Shown here one piece after another: positions 11,440-22,405 of a DNA stretch of 64,000 nt. Positions within the stretch are counted from its first letter, which is position 1; each line of letters starts with the position of its first letter. The stretch comes from Ottelia alismoides (Eukaryota; Streptophyta; Magnoliopsida; Alismatales; Hydrocharitaceae), in the NCBI GenBank assembly GCA_037367405.1, contig JAZKJV010003377.1, positions 434,001 through 498,000 on the forward strand. The letters are read 5' to 3'. The notes beneath the pieces were generated by a model that saw only the letters and a program-made list of their open reading frames with translations, did not search any database and was not told the DNA's origin. The translations under genes were made by a program, and so were the position numbers.

Positions 11440-14400
11440 TGTTGAGCTAGGCTTCGGATTTTATTTAAAAGAACTATTCACAAGTGAATTGTGGTCGTCG
11501 CAACCCAAAGAAGCGTCAAACAAAAATTTATTCAATTCTCAAGAAAAAATAAATAGAGAAAATGTAGCAAAAGAACTTTGCTATTTAATTTACCTGTATA
11601 GCTAAAAGAATCGAACTCAAGGAGGCTACAAAAATTTCCAGGGTTGTTCGATTAATTGAAAAATCAATGAAATAATAAAGGAATCTATATGCACACTATG
11701 TTTGGTTTTTGTATTTTTAAATTTTGTATTTATTTTTTATGGAATTTGCATATTTATATTTTTTATTTATTTTTTTATTTTAGTTTTTTATTGATAATTT
11801 TTAATTTTGTAAAAGTTTTTATTTTAAAAACAGTTGAATATTTAAAGAAGAATAAGACACATACTCACCAGGTATTTTTGTATTTTTCAAAAATATCAAA
11901 AATATTCAAAAAAAATTAACTAAAATTGTTTCTGGTTTTTAATAGTTTTTTAATGTTTGTTTTTTTCTTCAGATTTTTCCAAAATCTTTAAGGCTTTTAA
12001 ATAAAACAAAAATAAGGGAATCAATAAACAGAATGCAATGCGAATCTTTTTAAATTTTTAAAATAACAAATGAAATATAAAAAGGATAAAGTGTACACTT
12101 ATAGAAATATATTTTTTGTAATTTCCAAAGAGGGGTTTTATATTTTTTAGATTTTAAATGATTTTTAATGATTTTTTATGATTTTGAATGTTTTATAAGT
12201 TTTATTGTTTTATGAAGAATATAAATGCCAAAATTATATAGAAATTAAAACAAATCAAAAATAAACACATAAGATTCTTTCTAGAATTTTTGGAATAAGT
12301 TTTATAATTTTTATGGATTTTTGGATGCACATAAGGAATTTATAGACAATTTTTGTATTTTTATAAATAATAAAAGGAATGAAAATGCAAAATGCAAATT
12401 ATAGTTGTAAGGTGTATGTAATAGGAACCTATCGGAATTTTTATGGAATTTTTTAAGGTGATTTGGTAATTTTTATTTGATTTTTAATATGCAAATCAAA
12501 TGCAGACACATGGACCTAAATGTAAATATATAACATTTTAATACTAAACAATAACATAGAAATGAATGTGAGGATAAAATATGCAAATTTTCCAAGAAAT
12601 CTCATGCCTAGGCACGTGCGTCTCGCTGGACAGGACTCAAATGTATATAAAATAGTTCTAAGGTTCAATGAATAACTCAAAACTACCGACCATTTCTTAC
12701 AAATAACCCAAGAGTATGTGCGGCGCATGCTTTGTAGTTTAAAGAGGATATAAATGCCATTCAAATAAAAATGAGGGCTACAGTGCAATTATTCAATTTA
12801 TTACGAGATGACATGTGTCCAACAAGGACTTATTTGAAAATAAATAAAGATAGGGGGATGGATGCAAATATACCATTAAATACGTGGCGCGAGGGATAAC
12901 TCTGACACCTTGAAGATCGAATCAGATGGTGGAGATTGGCTTTCACGTGGAGGGTCTCGATCAGATATGGAAGATGGATCTCGCGGCTCAGATTTGGGGC
13001 AAAATGGATGACTGAGATCTAAATTGGTGCTCCATTCTTGATCATGCAGTTGCAAGGTCTTCTAGAAGAACTGGGAAGCAATTCTTCCCTTGTGAAGTTC
13101 GATCGGCTACAACTCTCTTGTTTTGCACCAAAAACTCTCTCCTGAATGGCCGAGCACGCTCCTACTAACTATCCCCATCGAGTGATGGAGAAATTATAGA
13201 GATTCCTGCATGAGGATCTGGAGGATGAAATGTCAAAAGTTTCAAGCGAACCTCCTCTCTTCAAATAGCAGCTCTTTTTTCATCCTTGGCCCTGAAATGA
13301 AATGCTCATGCTCGGAGGTGTACTCCGACCAAAATATTAGGTCAAAGGACAAGATAATGGTGAAAGAATGGAGACTCCAATGGAGGTGGTCAGAGTGGGA
13401 GCCGATCCTTGGGTCTAGATGGACCTGAGGGTGATCAGATATGGTATGAGATGGAGAAGGTCGAGGTGAAAATAATGGGATAGTAGAAAGTTGGTGAAGA
13501 TGGTCGGAACCCCTCCGATCTGGAGATCGCAGGTTAAAGATCATCAGACGATTTAAGCTAAAATATGAATTAAAATGCAGAATTAAAATTGTAGTATAAA
13601 ATGAAATCGTCAAGCAAAGAGTCGAAACATGGCAGAGCACTCCAACCACCTGGCTGGATCACTATCCTTAGGCCTCCTCGCTCTCTCCCAATTGTGGAGA
13701 TTGAAGCTCTGTCACTGCCTCGACTCTAGAGATCAACGTTGGACACAAAGAAGATAGAAGAAAGGAACAAGCTTGTGGTGGAAGTGAATTGGCTCTATTT
13801 ATAGATGTTACGCTAGCGAACTTTGAAATTAAAAAAGGGCGAGATTAGAGGCACGATTGATGGAATGATTAGGTTGGCGGTCGAAAGGATTGAATGTGAA
13901 AAAATAATGGAGAGGGAGCAGGCGACATTAGTGAGTAGATCGTGGGGGAAATTTAGGTGAAGAGTGGGCAGAAATGTGAGAACTGAGGTGGACAACGGGG
14001 ACCAGCCAGTTGATCTGGGTTAACAGACTAGGGTTGGTCGTTCAGAGGGTGTGGGGGAAACATACAAGATAGACTAAATGACAAAAATCCAATAAATTAT
14101 TAAATAGTTCAATTATAAATCGAAAATTTATTTATTTAATAATATAGTACATAAAAATGTTAATAAAAAATTAAAGTTAATTTTAGTGGTTTTTAATTAA
14201 TTAAACAATGTATGTACAAGGGTTAAAATAAACATAAAGGGTTATCTATAGGTATACACACCTATATATACAAGACTTTTATTTTTAATTAATTATTTAT
14301 ACAAATATATACAAAATTTAATATTTTATTTATTTAAAATATTTTAAAAGGATTTTTATGAAATTTTTATTTGATTTTTAGGAATTAATTTAATAGGTTA

Positions 14401-14626
14401 TCTAAAATAAGTATATGTACAATATATACACGGTGATACATATATAATATATACATGAATTTATTTTTATTTTTTTTTATTTTATGATTTTTATTTGTAT
14501 TTTACATAATAATACAATATTCACAATTAATAGAAAATATAATACCCACAAAATATGCACATGAAAATAAATAATTAAATAATATACATAGTGTATATAG
14601 GTATATTATACAATAGTACCCCAATT
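11440..14626 (-). repeat. 5' LTR of element B (incomplete)
   Basis: The minus-strand LTR ends ...CTCAACA at 11440 next to the primer site. It is AT-rich at both ends with a GC-richer block at about 12890-13790, the same pattern as the LTRs of A and E. The last part matches A's LTR (see that entry). It is cut on the right at about 14627 by chromovirus D. I see no real gene: the short frames here overlap and carry no domain. Confidence 0.6.
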
Positions 14627-14631
14627 GGTCA

Positions 14632-15205
14632 TGGTTGTGCATTGACTATAGACAGCTAAACAAGAAAACAATAAAGAACAAGTATCCTCTGACAAGAATA
14701 TATGGTCTCTTTGACCAGTTACAGGGTTCAACTGTGTATTCCAAGATTGACTTAAGATCTGGATACCATCAGTTGAAGATTAAAGATGCGGATATCCTCA
14801 AGACAACCTTTCGAACTAGATATGGACATTATGAATTTTTAGTTATGCCTTTTAACAAATGCCCCAAAAGCTTTCATGGATCTCATGAATAGAGTATTCA
14901 AGGAGTTCCTAAACCACATTGTAGTAGTCTTTATTGACGACGTGTTTATTTACTCCAAAGATAAGTACCAGCATAAACACCATCTTCGGCAAGCACTTGA
15001 AATACTAAGGAAGAACAAACTGTATGCTAAATATAGCAAATGTGACTTCTAGTTGTCCAAAGTATCCTTCTTAGGCCATGTTATTTTTGGGGAAGGTATA
15101 TCAGTTGATCCTTCAAAGACTAGTGCAGTGATGAGTTGGGAACGCCTGAAGGCTATCACAAATATATGATCTTTTCTGGGTTTAGCCGGGTATTATAGAA
15201 GATTT
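14632..15205 (+). pseudogene. Element D reverse transcriptase, truncated and broken
   Basis: It starts inside the first RT motif ([12 protein letters not shown]). [14 protein letters not shown], including the first catalytic Asp, is intact and differs there from element C. A frameshift near 14850 breaks the F-G-L-x-N-A-P motif. The metal-binding box [11 protein letters not shown] is present near 14930-14965. A stop within CDF*LSK lies at about 15050. The connection to RNase H ([15 protein letters not shown], then F-S-R-I-A) is recognisable. The reaction would be copying element RNA to cDNA inside the particle, but this copy cannot do it. Confidence 0.85.
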
Positions 15206-15712
15206 GTGAAGGACTTCTCACGAATAGCATTGTCAATGACTAGGCTGATTCAAAAGGAAGTCCCATTCATATGGTCCGACGCATGCGAAGCTAGTTTTCA
15301 GACACTGAAAGAATGCCTAATATCTGCATCTATCCTTACTCTACCCTCTGGGAGTGAAGGGTTTACAGTGTACACTGACGCATCTAAAAATGACTTGGGG
15401 CGGTTCTTATGCAACATGGTAAGGTAGTTGCTTAGGCATCACAACAACTCTGAACACATGAGAGGAACTACCCGACACATGACCTTGAATTAGTTGTCGT
15501 AGTTTTCGCTTTAATGATATGGAGATACTACCTCTATGGTATTACTTTTGAAATCTTCACCGATCATAAAAGCTCTATATATATGTTTAATCAGAAGGAG
15601 CTCAATATGAGACAGAGACGGTGGCTAGAGTTGTTTAAGTACTATGATTGTGCCATCTCCTACCACCATGGTAAGGGGAATGTCGTAGCAGATGCCCTTA
15701 GCAGAAAAACTT
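15206..15712 (+). pseudogene. Element D RNase H domain, broken
   Basis: VYTDASKNDLG near 15366-15400 carries the first catalytic Asp of a gypsy RNase H. A frameshift then ends that frame at 15427. The second half resumes in the frame opening at 15514, with I-F-T-D-H-K-S (third catalytic Asp) and [10 protein letters not shown] closing the domain near 15680-15710. The middle, with the E-L-V-V-V-V motif, is present but in another frame. Confidence 0.82.
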
Positions 15713-16578
15713 ATTCACCTGGGTTGGTGAGTGATATCCACTTCTTGGGTTTACTATCAACGTTGAGTGAATGGAAACCATTTGATAGTAGTATCGATAC
15801 TATAATTATTCCTCATCGATACAAACCAGAGATCTGGGATACAATAAAGAAAGGGCAGGAAGATGATCCAGTCCTTAAAGACTTGAGACAACAACTTGAG
15901 AAGAATGAGATAGAGGGACTCCATATACAAGCTGGGTTATTGTATAACCACCACAGAGTTTGTGTACCAAACACACCCGACTTGAGGAAGGAAATCTTAC
16001 GTGAGGTGCATTGTTCTAGATTATCCATTCATCCAGGAATTACGAAGATGTATAGGGATCTTCGTTCAATATTTTGGTGGCTAGGAATGAATAAGGATGT
16101 TGCTGAGTTTGTGAAATCATGTTTTATTTGCCAACAGGTAAAAGCTTTACACCAAAAGCCACTAGGATTGTTACAACCCCCCCCCCCCATACCTGAGTCG
16201 AAATGGGAAAATATTTCCATGGACTTTGTTACCGGCTTACCTCAGACGACCGGTGGTAAAGATATTAAATGGGTTATAATAGATCGCTTGACCAAGTTAG
16301 CACACTTTATTCCAATAAGCTTATCTTCCACTCCAGACCAGCTTGTTGAGTTATATATTACGCATGTAATCTGTCTCCATGGTATCCCAAAAGAGGTAGT
16401 TTCTGATCGAGATTCATGATTCACCTCACACTATTGAGAGAACTTCATGAAAGCCTTAGGGGTACATTTGTGCTTGAGGACAGCATATCATCTGCAAGCA
16501 TATTGTCAATCAGAACGTACGATTTAGACTCTAGATGATATGCTGCAAGCATGTGCCTTAGAATGGAAATAATCGTGG
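15713..16578 (+). pseudogene. Element D integrase (zinc domain and core), broken late
   Basis: This would join cDNA to chromosomal DNA. The frame is open from 15514 to a TGA at 16417-16419. The HHCC zinc domain is intact ([10 protein letters not shown], then C-F-I-C-Q-Q). The core has the first catalytic Asp in [10 protein letters not shown] and the second in V-V-S-D-R-D-S. Beyond the stop the core continues with Q-S-E-R-T-I (catalytic Glu), punctuated by further stops. A run of ten C at about 16178-16187 encodes a proline stretch between the zinc domain and the core. Confidence 0.85.
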
Positions 16579-17253
16579 GTGAAGCATTTGCATCTTGCAG
16601 AATTCACTTACAACAATAGTTACCATACAAGTATTGGCATGGCACGGTTTGAGCACTATATGGACGAAGGTGAAATTACTCCTTTGTGTTGGAAAGAGGT
16701 CAGGATAAATAACCTTTATGATTCAGATAGACTCCATGAGACACGGGAAATTGTAGAGCTTGCTCGAAAAAGACTAATAACTGCTCAGAGTCGCCAGAAA
16801 AGCTATAGTGATACCAGACGAAGAGACCTTGAGTTTGAGGAAGGTGACTTTGTAGTCCTAAAAATATCTCCTTTGAAGGGAGTTCAGAGGTTTGGTTTAC
16901 ATGGGAAGTTGGCACCCAGGTTCGTGGGTCACTTCGAAATTATTCATGGGAAAGTCGCATATAGACTTGCACTTCCTCCACATCTTTCGGCAATACATGA
17001 TGTTTTTCATGTATCAAATCTGAGAAAGTATATTAAGGATCATGAGCATAAGATAATCTATGATGATCTGCATGTTGATCCAGACTTGACATACCTAGAA
17101 ATACCTGTGCAAATACTGGACAGGGATATCAAGAAGTTGAGGAATAAAGAGGTACCTCTAGTTAAAGTGTTGTGCAGCAACCAAGAGTTTGAAGAAGCGA
17201 CATGGGAACCTGAGTTAGAAATAACAGAAAAATACTCGTACTTGTTTGAATGA
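16579..17253 (+). pseudogene. Element D integrase C-terminus with chromodomain
   Basis: This is an open frame of 224 codons. It holds the integrase C-terminal region (L-A-E-F-T-Y-N-N, then R-Q-K-S-Y-S-D, then G-D-F-V-V-L-K-I). A DNA-binding fold follows, with K-L-A-P-R-F-V-G and H-D-V-F-H-V-S-N-L-R-K. The end is the chromodomain-type E-E-A-T-W-E-P-E motif, closing at YLFE. In plant chromoviruses this tail guides insertion towards heterochromatin, which is family knowledge rather than something shown here. The frame matches element C's end closely and supplies the intact comparison for it. Confidence 0.87.
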
Positions 17254-17397
17254 TAACACTGTGTACTGTGTATATCTTTATTATAAATGAAATGACATTC
17301 ATTCTCTTGAAGGTTGTTATGTTTTCAATCATCTTTAAGGTTGTTATGCATGCATTTCTAGTCTCGAGGAAGAGACTTCCTTTAAGGTTGTTATAAA
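17254..17397 (+). repeat. Three copies of an AAGGTTGTTAT motif before D's 3' LTR
   Basis: The motif TRAAGGTTGTTAT occurs near 17312, 17335 and 17382. The last copy ends immediately before the LTR start TGTAAA, exactly where plant chromoviruses normally have a purine-rich tract. Element C has the same arrangement at about 49868-49957. Confidence 0.7.
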
Positions 17398-17800
17398 TGT
17401 AAAATCTTGAACTTGGTTGTCTCTCATATCATATTTCATAAGATCCGTCTCATCAAGGGGAAATCAACAGAATTTATTTTGTGTGAATTGAACTTTATCT
17501 CGATTTGTTATGATTTTCAGAAGAAAGAGAAGTAAGGAGGTTTATGACATCATTAACCCATAATGACCACCATTAGGACTAATTAAACATTATTAAAGAA
17601 ACTAATGAGAGACTGAGGAATGCTAATGACCATTAGTAAACACAAATCAATTGTTAGCAAAAGTTAAGCGTGAGCTGCGAAAGATAAATTACGATTAGTG
17701 GAAGTTAATCACGGTTAGTGTTAATTAAGCATCATTAATGAATCTAGAATACTTTGGAAAGTTCTAACTTAAGCCTTAAGTCTTGGATAAGACTTGGCCG

Positions 17801-17858
17801 AAACCATGGACCTCTAACCATGGTTAAGGTCTAAACCATGATTTACTAACCATGGTTA
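17801..17858 (+). promoter_or_regulatory. Cluster of AACCATG motifs upstream of the D LTR TATA box
   Basis: Four AACCATG copies start near 17801, 17816, 17834 and 17848. Two are perfect palindromes TAACCATGGTTA (17815-17826 and 17847-17858). They lie directly upstream of the TATA box, where LTR enhancers sit. Their function is inferred from position only. Confidence 0.5.
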
Positions 17859-17874
17859 GTGGTTTTCTAGAGCC

Positions 17875-17882
17875 TATAAATA
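17875..17882 (+). promoter_or_regulatory. TATA box of the D LTR
   Basis: TATAAATA in the context GAGCCTATAAATACCCCC. The same site is TATAAATA in C's 3' LTR (50417-50424) but TATCAATA in C's 5' LTR. Confidence 0.65.
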
Positions 17883-18130
17883 CCCCCACACCCATTCATT
17901 CTCTACAATTCCCACTACCACCACTACCCCAAGGGCTAGGGTCAAGAGGTTGGGAGGAGGAGAGGGAGGCGGGGAAGGAGAGCTAGCGAAGAGTTGGCAA
18001 AATAAGGAGGAGAAGGAAGGTATGATCCTCTCTTAGTTTGCTTCGTAAGCTAGGTTTTCGATTCATCTTCTATTTCTAGCTTTGTTTTCGATTCATCTAT
18101 CTTTTTGATTCGTTTTCTGTTGTGGCTCGA

Positions 18131-18238
18131 GGAGAAATCTATGTAACACCCTACTTAGGTGTGGGTGGTTATGCGCATCAGTGAACCTTGTGATTCGTCA
18201 CGCTTTCACTCACCTAAGACACGTGGTGTCTACCGATT
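18131..18238 (+). repeat. Chromovirus LTR hairpin unit 1 (D)
   Basis: First of two related units spaced 161 bp apart. CTTAGGTG (18154-18161) pairs with CACCTAAG (18211-18218), and outside it GTAACACC (18143-18150) pairs with GGTGTCTAC (18225-18233) with one bulge. It lies about 260 bp downstream of the TATA box, so it should be in the transcript. Confidence 0.75.
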
Positions 18239-18291
18239 TGCCATTGCTTATGGTTCTATTTTTTCTTTTCCGCTTTTATAGTTATTTTGAT

Positions 18292-18399
18292 GGAGAAATC
18301 TGTGTAATACCCTACTTAGGTGTGGGTGTCTATGTACGTCAGTGAACCCTGTGATTTGTCACACCTTCACTCACCTAAGATGTGTGGTGTCTACCGACT
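18292..18399 (+). repeat. Chromovirus LTR hairpin unit 2 (D)
   Basis: Second unit, again with CTTAGGTG and CACCTAAG arms and the outer GTAATACC/GGTGTCTAC pair, the latter with a G-T wobble. The unit recurs twice in each LTR of element C. Confidence 0.75.
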
Positions 18400-18495
18400 C
18401 TTCATCTCTTACAGTTTGATTATATTCTTTCATATTCGTTGTTGTTTCCCTCTCGGTGATTTTATAGAGGAAATTGTTTCCATATTTCATTTAAA

Positions 18496-18715
18496 ATATG
18501 TCATGATATAAGGGAAAACTCTGCCGAAATTTTTATAGAAATATGTCCTGATATAAGGGAAAAGTCTGCCAAAATTTTTATAGAAATATATCCCGATATG
18601 AGAGGAAACTCTACCAAAATTTTTATAGAAATATGTTCTGATATAAGGGGAAACTCTGCCGAAATTTTCATAGAAATGTGTCCCCATATAAGGGAAACTC
18701 TGCTAAAATTTCAAG
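18496..18715 (+). repeat. Five 45-bp tandem repeats in the D LTR
   Basis: The core TCCCGATATAAGGGGAAACT recurs at 18501, 18546, 18591, 18636 and 18681, exactly 45 bp apart, followed by GCCGAAATTTTTATAGAAATATG. The unit is a multiple of three, so a long minus-strand frame appears across it. That frame is a by-product of the repeat. Element C's LTRs carry only three units. Confidence 0.88.
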
Positions 18716-18720
18716 AAAAA

Positions 18721-18800
18721 ATATGTTCTTCGTGTTCTTCGTGTTCTTTGTGTGTTCTTCACGTTCTTCATGTTCTTCATTCATTCTTCATGTTCTTGGC
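18721..18800 (+). repeat. TTCTTC-rich short repeat run in the D LTR
   Basis: About nine copies of a GTTCTTCRT-like unit follow the 45-bp repeats. Equivalent runs lie at about 43454-43530 and 51180-51264 in element C. Confidence 0.75.
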
Positions 18801-19315
18801 ACGTCCTAGCATTTTTGATACAAAAATGAAATTCGATCGTTTAAGGAGCTATAAATCATCTTTTTTGAAAAAGAATTACGATAAAGCACTGCATATGCGA
18901 GAGAGAGCTCGATTAGGTAACAGAATCCTTCCTTTTGTTGTTAGGTTTTCATATGGATTGTTGAGATTTCTGATTTTATGCTCTTTGCTATGAAGAACCC
19001 TAATTAGGCTATTTTTTAGAAAATATGAATAGTTGCTTTGTGATTTCAACTAAAATAAGGTCTAAGAATCGAATTGATGCAGTGGCTTGTAAATTTAGGA
19101 TTTTGAAGTTAAAATGATAATAATAAGAATATAGAAATATATGAATTAATATATATGTGAGGTTATACTCAATGTTGATGATTATGCAAATCGAAGACTT
19201 AACAAAAGAATTACATCATGGGAATTAATGTGTATTAAGGTGGATCCTGGAAAGTATAGCGTTTTACGTTAAGAATGACTGCAAGTAGAACTACAAGTCG
19301 GGCATGCAACCTATA

Positions 19316-19320
19316 GGTTT
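19316..19320. other. Target-site duplication of copia-2, left copy
   Basis: GGTTT precedes the LTR end TGAAGG at 19321 and is repeated after the other LTR at 29558-29562. The uninterrupted site is visible in C's 5' LTR near 44034-44040 (TAGGTTTGTCAG). Confidence 0.92.
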
Positions 19321-21873
19321 TGAAGGATATGGAATAATCCTCAAGCGCATCATGGAAGCGTGGGGATCATATCGTATACGATCAAAAACTACTAGTCGTT
19401 CGATGCAGCGGAATGTAAAAATTGCATGCGATGAAACCACATGATTCAAGAACACTTCTTGAATCGTTTCATCTAACCACATACATAGATAAAGGAATAC
19501 CTCTTGTAGCGTGGTTGCGATCAAGCCTCTAAGAAAAGAGACCTCCTGTCCCAAGTCCGATCTTTGGAGGAGGCGCTTGCGAGCGCGAGGATGAACCGCA
19601 TGCTTCTCACAATCCGAGATGTTGATCCAAGCTAGGGAACTCCTGATTTCGTCGCACAAGATCGTACGTCTTCTTTGCGAGTGAGGCACACCAAAGAAGA
19701 TGGAGAACCAAGGGTCGTCGAGGCGGCAGCTCAACGACGAAGAACGATGGCGGCTTCTTCCCTCTAGGGCTAGGGTGGACGGAAACCCAAGGAGAGAGAG
19801 GGAGAGAGGGCGTGAGAATGAGAGAGAGGAGAGAGCTTGTTTTTGTTATAACCTAGAAGAGCAAGGGGTGCCTTTTCTTATATAGTACTTTGGGAGTCCA
19901 TGGATCACAATCCATGGACTACACAAAATCAATGGATGAGATTGATTTGTGCTTCTTTCAATGGCCAAGATTTTTTTGTTGGTAGAAAACCAACAATAAT
20001 TAATTTAATTTAATTTAATATATATTGATAAATCAATATACTTTAATCCTCAAACTAAATCAGTTAATCTTGGAGATAATGGAAAGGAGAATCTCTCCTT
20101 CCATATAGGAGGGGGGGACAGCCACCCTTTCCTTGTAGGAATTGGTGGTCGTCCCTTCTCCTATTAGGAAAGGGAGATTCCAATACTATCTCCAAGATTG
20201 CATGATTCCATGTATCTCCAATATTTACAACAATAATTATTGTAAATTATTCTACAAAAATAATTCAAAACTATTTTGTGAATATTGCAATCTTTCCATT
20301 GGGAATTTTTGAATCTTATTCACAAGCCAAAATAAAAAATGATTTACATTTTCAATTAATTATCCAATGTGAATCCAATTCACATAAATAATTAATCAAC
20401 AAATATAAATCTTAATAAGCTCTTTCTAATACATTATAAATCAAATTTGTAATATATTATGAGTAATTGGATATTGCTATCCATATTATCTCATCGATAA
20501 TAATTAAATCACATTTAATTATATTGGATTATCATTCTCATGCATCCCAAAAATGTGAATCAAATTCACATCATTCAAGATAATTAAATCACATTTAATT
20601 ATCCATTTCTCAATGCTTAGATATAATTCAACTATGGAATCACTCTTGAACCCTTTCAAGAATAATGCGCTTTCTCTGCATATACTTGGAGATAAGGATA
20701 GGGCGATTGTATTGTTCCATGTATAGAGACTTAGATATTGAGATGACATCTCAAATCTAGATCCCACAGACCTCTCATAGATGCTTGATTAAATCAATGA
20801 CATAAACCTAATCATCTCATTGCATCTGAATCTCATTCAGACCAACGTCCAACACTTGGACCAAGATCAGGTTACTTCTCTACTGAGAGGAGTCACTAAA
20901 ATCCAGAACTGTTTCATCACTCCCTCGGAATGGAAGCGTCATGGTTATATAATCGTTTATGATCACATCACCCTCAGGTATTCCTAATATCTGTACATCT
21001 TGCATACTGGAATACCTATGATAAACCCAAATATATAGATCAATTTTACATGGTCATCTTTAGGGTTCAATCATCAAGTTTCTCAATCTTGGTCATTGGG
21101 AGTTGGTATCAATCATATGCTTTCACAAAGCATATATCATACCTACAATTTCTTGTCATGCTTCCAAAGCACGACGACCATGCATGGAATTTGATCGGTC
21201 CCAATACCTCATGAGTGAACTCATGTCTTCCGGTTGACAAGTGAACCCATATGATCCCTTTGGGAGATCGTATCACTCATATGCCCTTATTTGCACACCA
21301 GCTCACCGGTATATAGACCTTGGTTAGGTCATCAACCTATTGCTCTGCCAATGTACACACTCAGACATATAGTATCACATATGTCTCTAGTCAGAGGATG
21401 TGCGCATATATCATGATAGAATTCAACATAGGAATTTGGTTATCTCGATCTCATTAAGTCAACCCCTTGACCTAACTAATTTGACACCTCAGAATCTCTA
21501 TTCCCATGCAGAGGACCTGCATCAAGAGGTCGGTCAGATATCAGCCTAATGATGAAGGATTTCCATCTCCTACTCAGGTCGGAGATCATCTCTTAATAAT
21601 CATTTGACGGTGTTTGATGAGTCCTCAATCTAACTCCTTAGATAATCATCCAAGCACCAGCCTCTACGATTCAATTAATGAATCAATAGCAGTATGATCA
21701 TTAAGATGGCCATGGTATATAATCCTAATTGTATAGAGGGACCTTATAGTGCATTCATTCATTCATTTATTCTCAGAAAGGGAGTAAAACAATCAATAAC
21801 TTTTATTGATAAATCATATATTACAATAACATTTATTGTAGGAATGGTTCGCTTCGGGCTCACATGGCTAACA
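19321..21873 (-). repeat. 3' LTR of copia-2 (2553 bp)
   Basis: On the minus strand it starts TGTTAGCCATGTGAGCCC at 21873 and ends ATATCCTTCA at 19321. A TATA-like TATATAAG lies at 19884-19878 (minus). U3, on the right, holds many short inverted repeats. A minus-strand frame at 19734-19291 lies in the R/U5 part and has no recognised domain. Confidence 0.93.
20224..20246 (-). repeat. 23-bp palindrome, copia-2 3' LTR
   Basis: TTTACAACAA, loop TAA, TTATTGTAAA: 10-bp arms with one inner mismatch. It is the same position in the LTR as 6728-6750, 27908-27930 and 56017-56039. Confidence 0.75.
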
Positions 21874-21886
21874 ATCTCCCACTAGC
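21874..21886 (-). other. Polypurine tract of copia-2
   Basis: The minus strand reads GGCTAGTGGGAGAT directly before TGTTAGCC, identical in its core to copia-1. Confidence 0.85.
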
Positions 21887-21929
21887 CCTCAGAACCATTT
21901 AGGAACAATCCTTAAAACCATATTCATTA

Positions 21930-22392
21930 CATGCTGGTCGAAAACCTACTGTGTTAGAGGTTTAGTAAGAGGATCAGCAACATTGTCGGCAGAGGTTGCC
22001 TTGGTGATGATGATATCACCATGCTTTTGAATCTCCTGAATTATGTGGTATTTCCTTTCCACGTGCTTACTCTTTTGATGCCATCTGGGTTCCTTCGCTT
22101 GGGCAATGGCTCACGTATTGTCGTAGAGTAACGGGATGGGAGTATCAGAGGAAACTGCGCCAAGTTCCAGGATGAACTTGCGCAACCACACCGCCTCCTT
22201 TGCAACATCCGATGCGGTAATGTATTTGGCTTCTGTCGTTGAATTTGTTGTAGTCTCCTACTTCTTGCTTCTCCAGCTCACAGCACCACCGGTCAACAAG
22301 AACACAAACCCTGATGTCAACTTTCGATCATTAATATCTGACTGGAAGTCTGAATCTTAATATCCCAAGACTAGGAGATCACCATCTCCATA
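21930..22392 (-). pseudogene. copia-2 RNase H domain, broken
   Basis: The minus-strand sequence matches copia-1's RNase H: a Y-S-D-like start, L-L-x-G-G-A-V-S-W-R-S-x-K, a T-E-A-K-Y-I-T-A-S-D segment near 22205-22235, and the H-Q-K-S-K-H-V-E-R-K region near 22040-22080. Frame changes and stops interrupt it. The normal stop is altered near 21930, so the frame would run further towards the polypurine tract. It joins directly to a truncated RT at a filler-bearing deletion (22393-22405). Confidence 0.78.
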
Positions 22393-22405
22393 GATCATTA
22401 ATATC
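22393..22405. other. Deletion junction with templated filler in copia-2 pol
   Basis: GATCATTAATATC sits at the join between RNase H sequence and the RT N-terminal half. The same 13 bases occur at 22326-22338, about 67 bp away. The RT part carrying YVDD, which is present in copia-3 at 52443-52900, is missing here. Confidence 0.8.

Larger units (their letters stand above)
17398..19320 (+). repeat. 3' LTR of element D, first part
   Basis: It begins TGTAAAATCTTGAACTTGG, matching C's LTR start TGTAAAGCCATGAATTTGG. Internal order: an AT-rich U3 with repeated TTAGTG/TTAATCA motifs (about 17560-17750); four AACCATG motifs; a TATA box; two hairpin units; five 45-bp repeats; a TTCTTC-rich run; then R/U5. 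It is split at 19320 by copia-2. Confidence 0.88.

Noticed and set aside
18487..18687. Minus-strand frame with a repeating Y-F-Y-K-N-F-G-R peptide
   Set aside because: It is the translation of five 45-bp tandem DNA repeats (a multiple of three), not a protein gene. The C copies have fewer units and the strand is antisense to the element.
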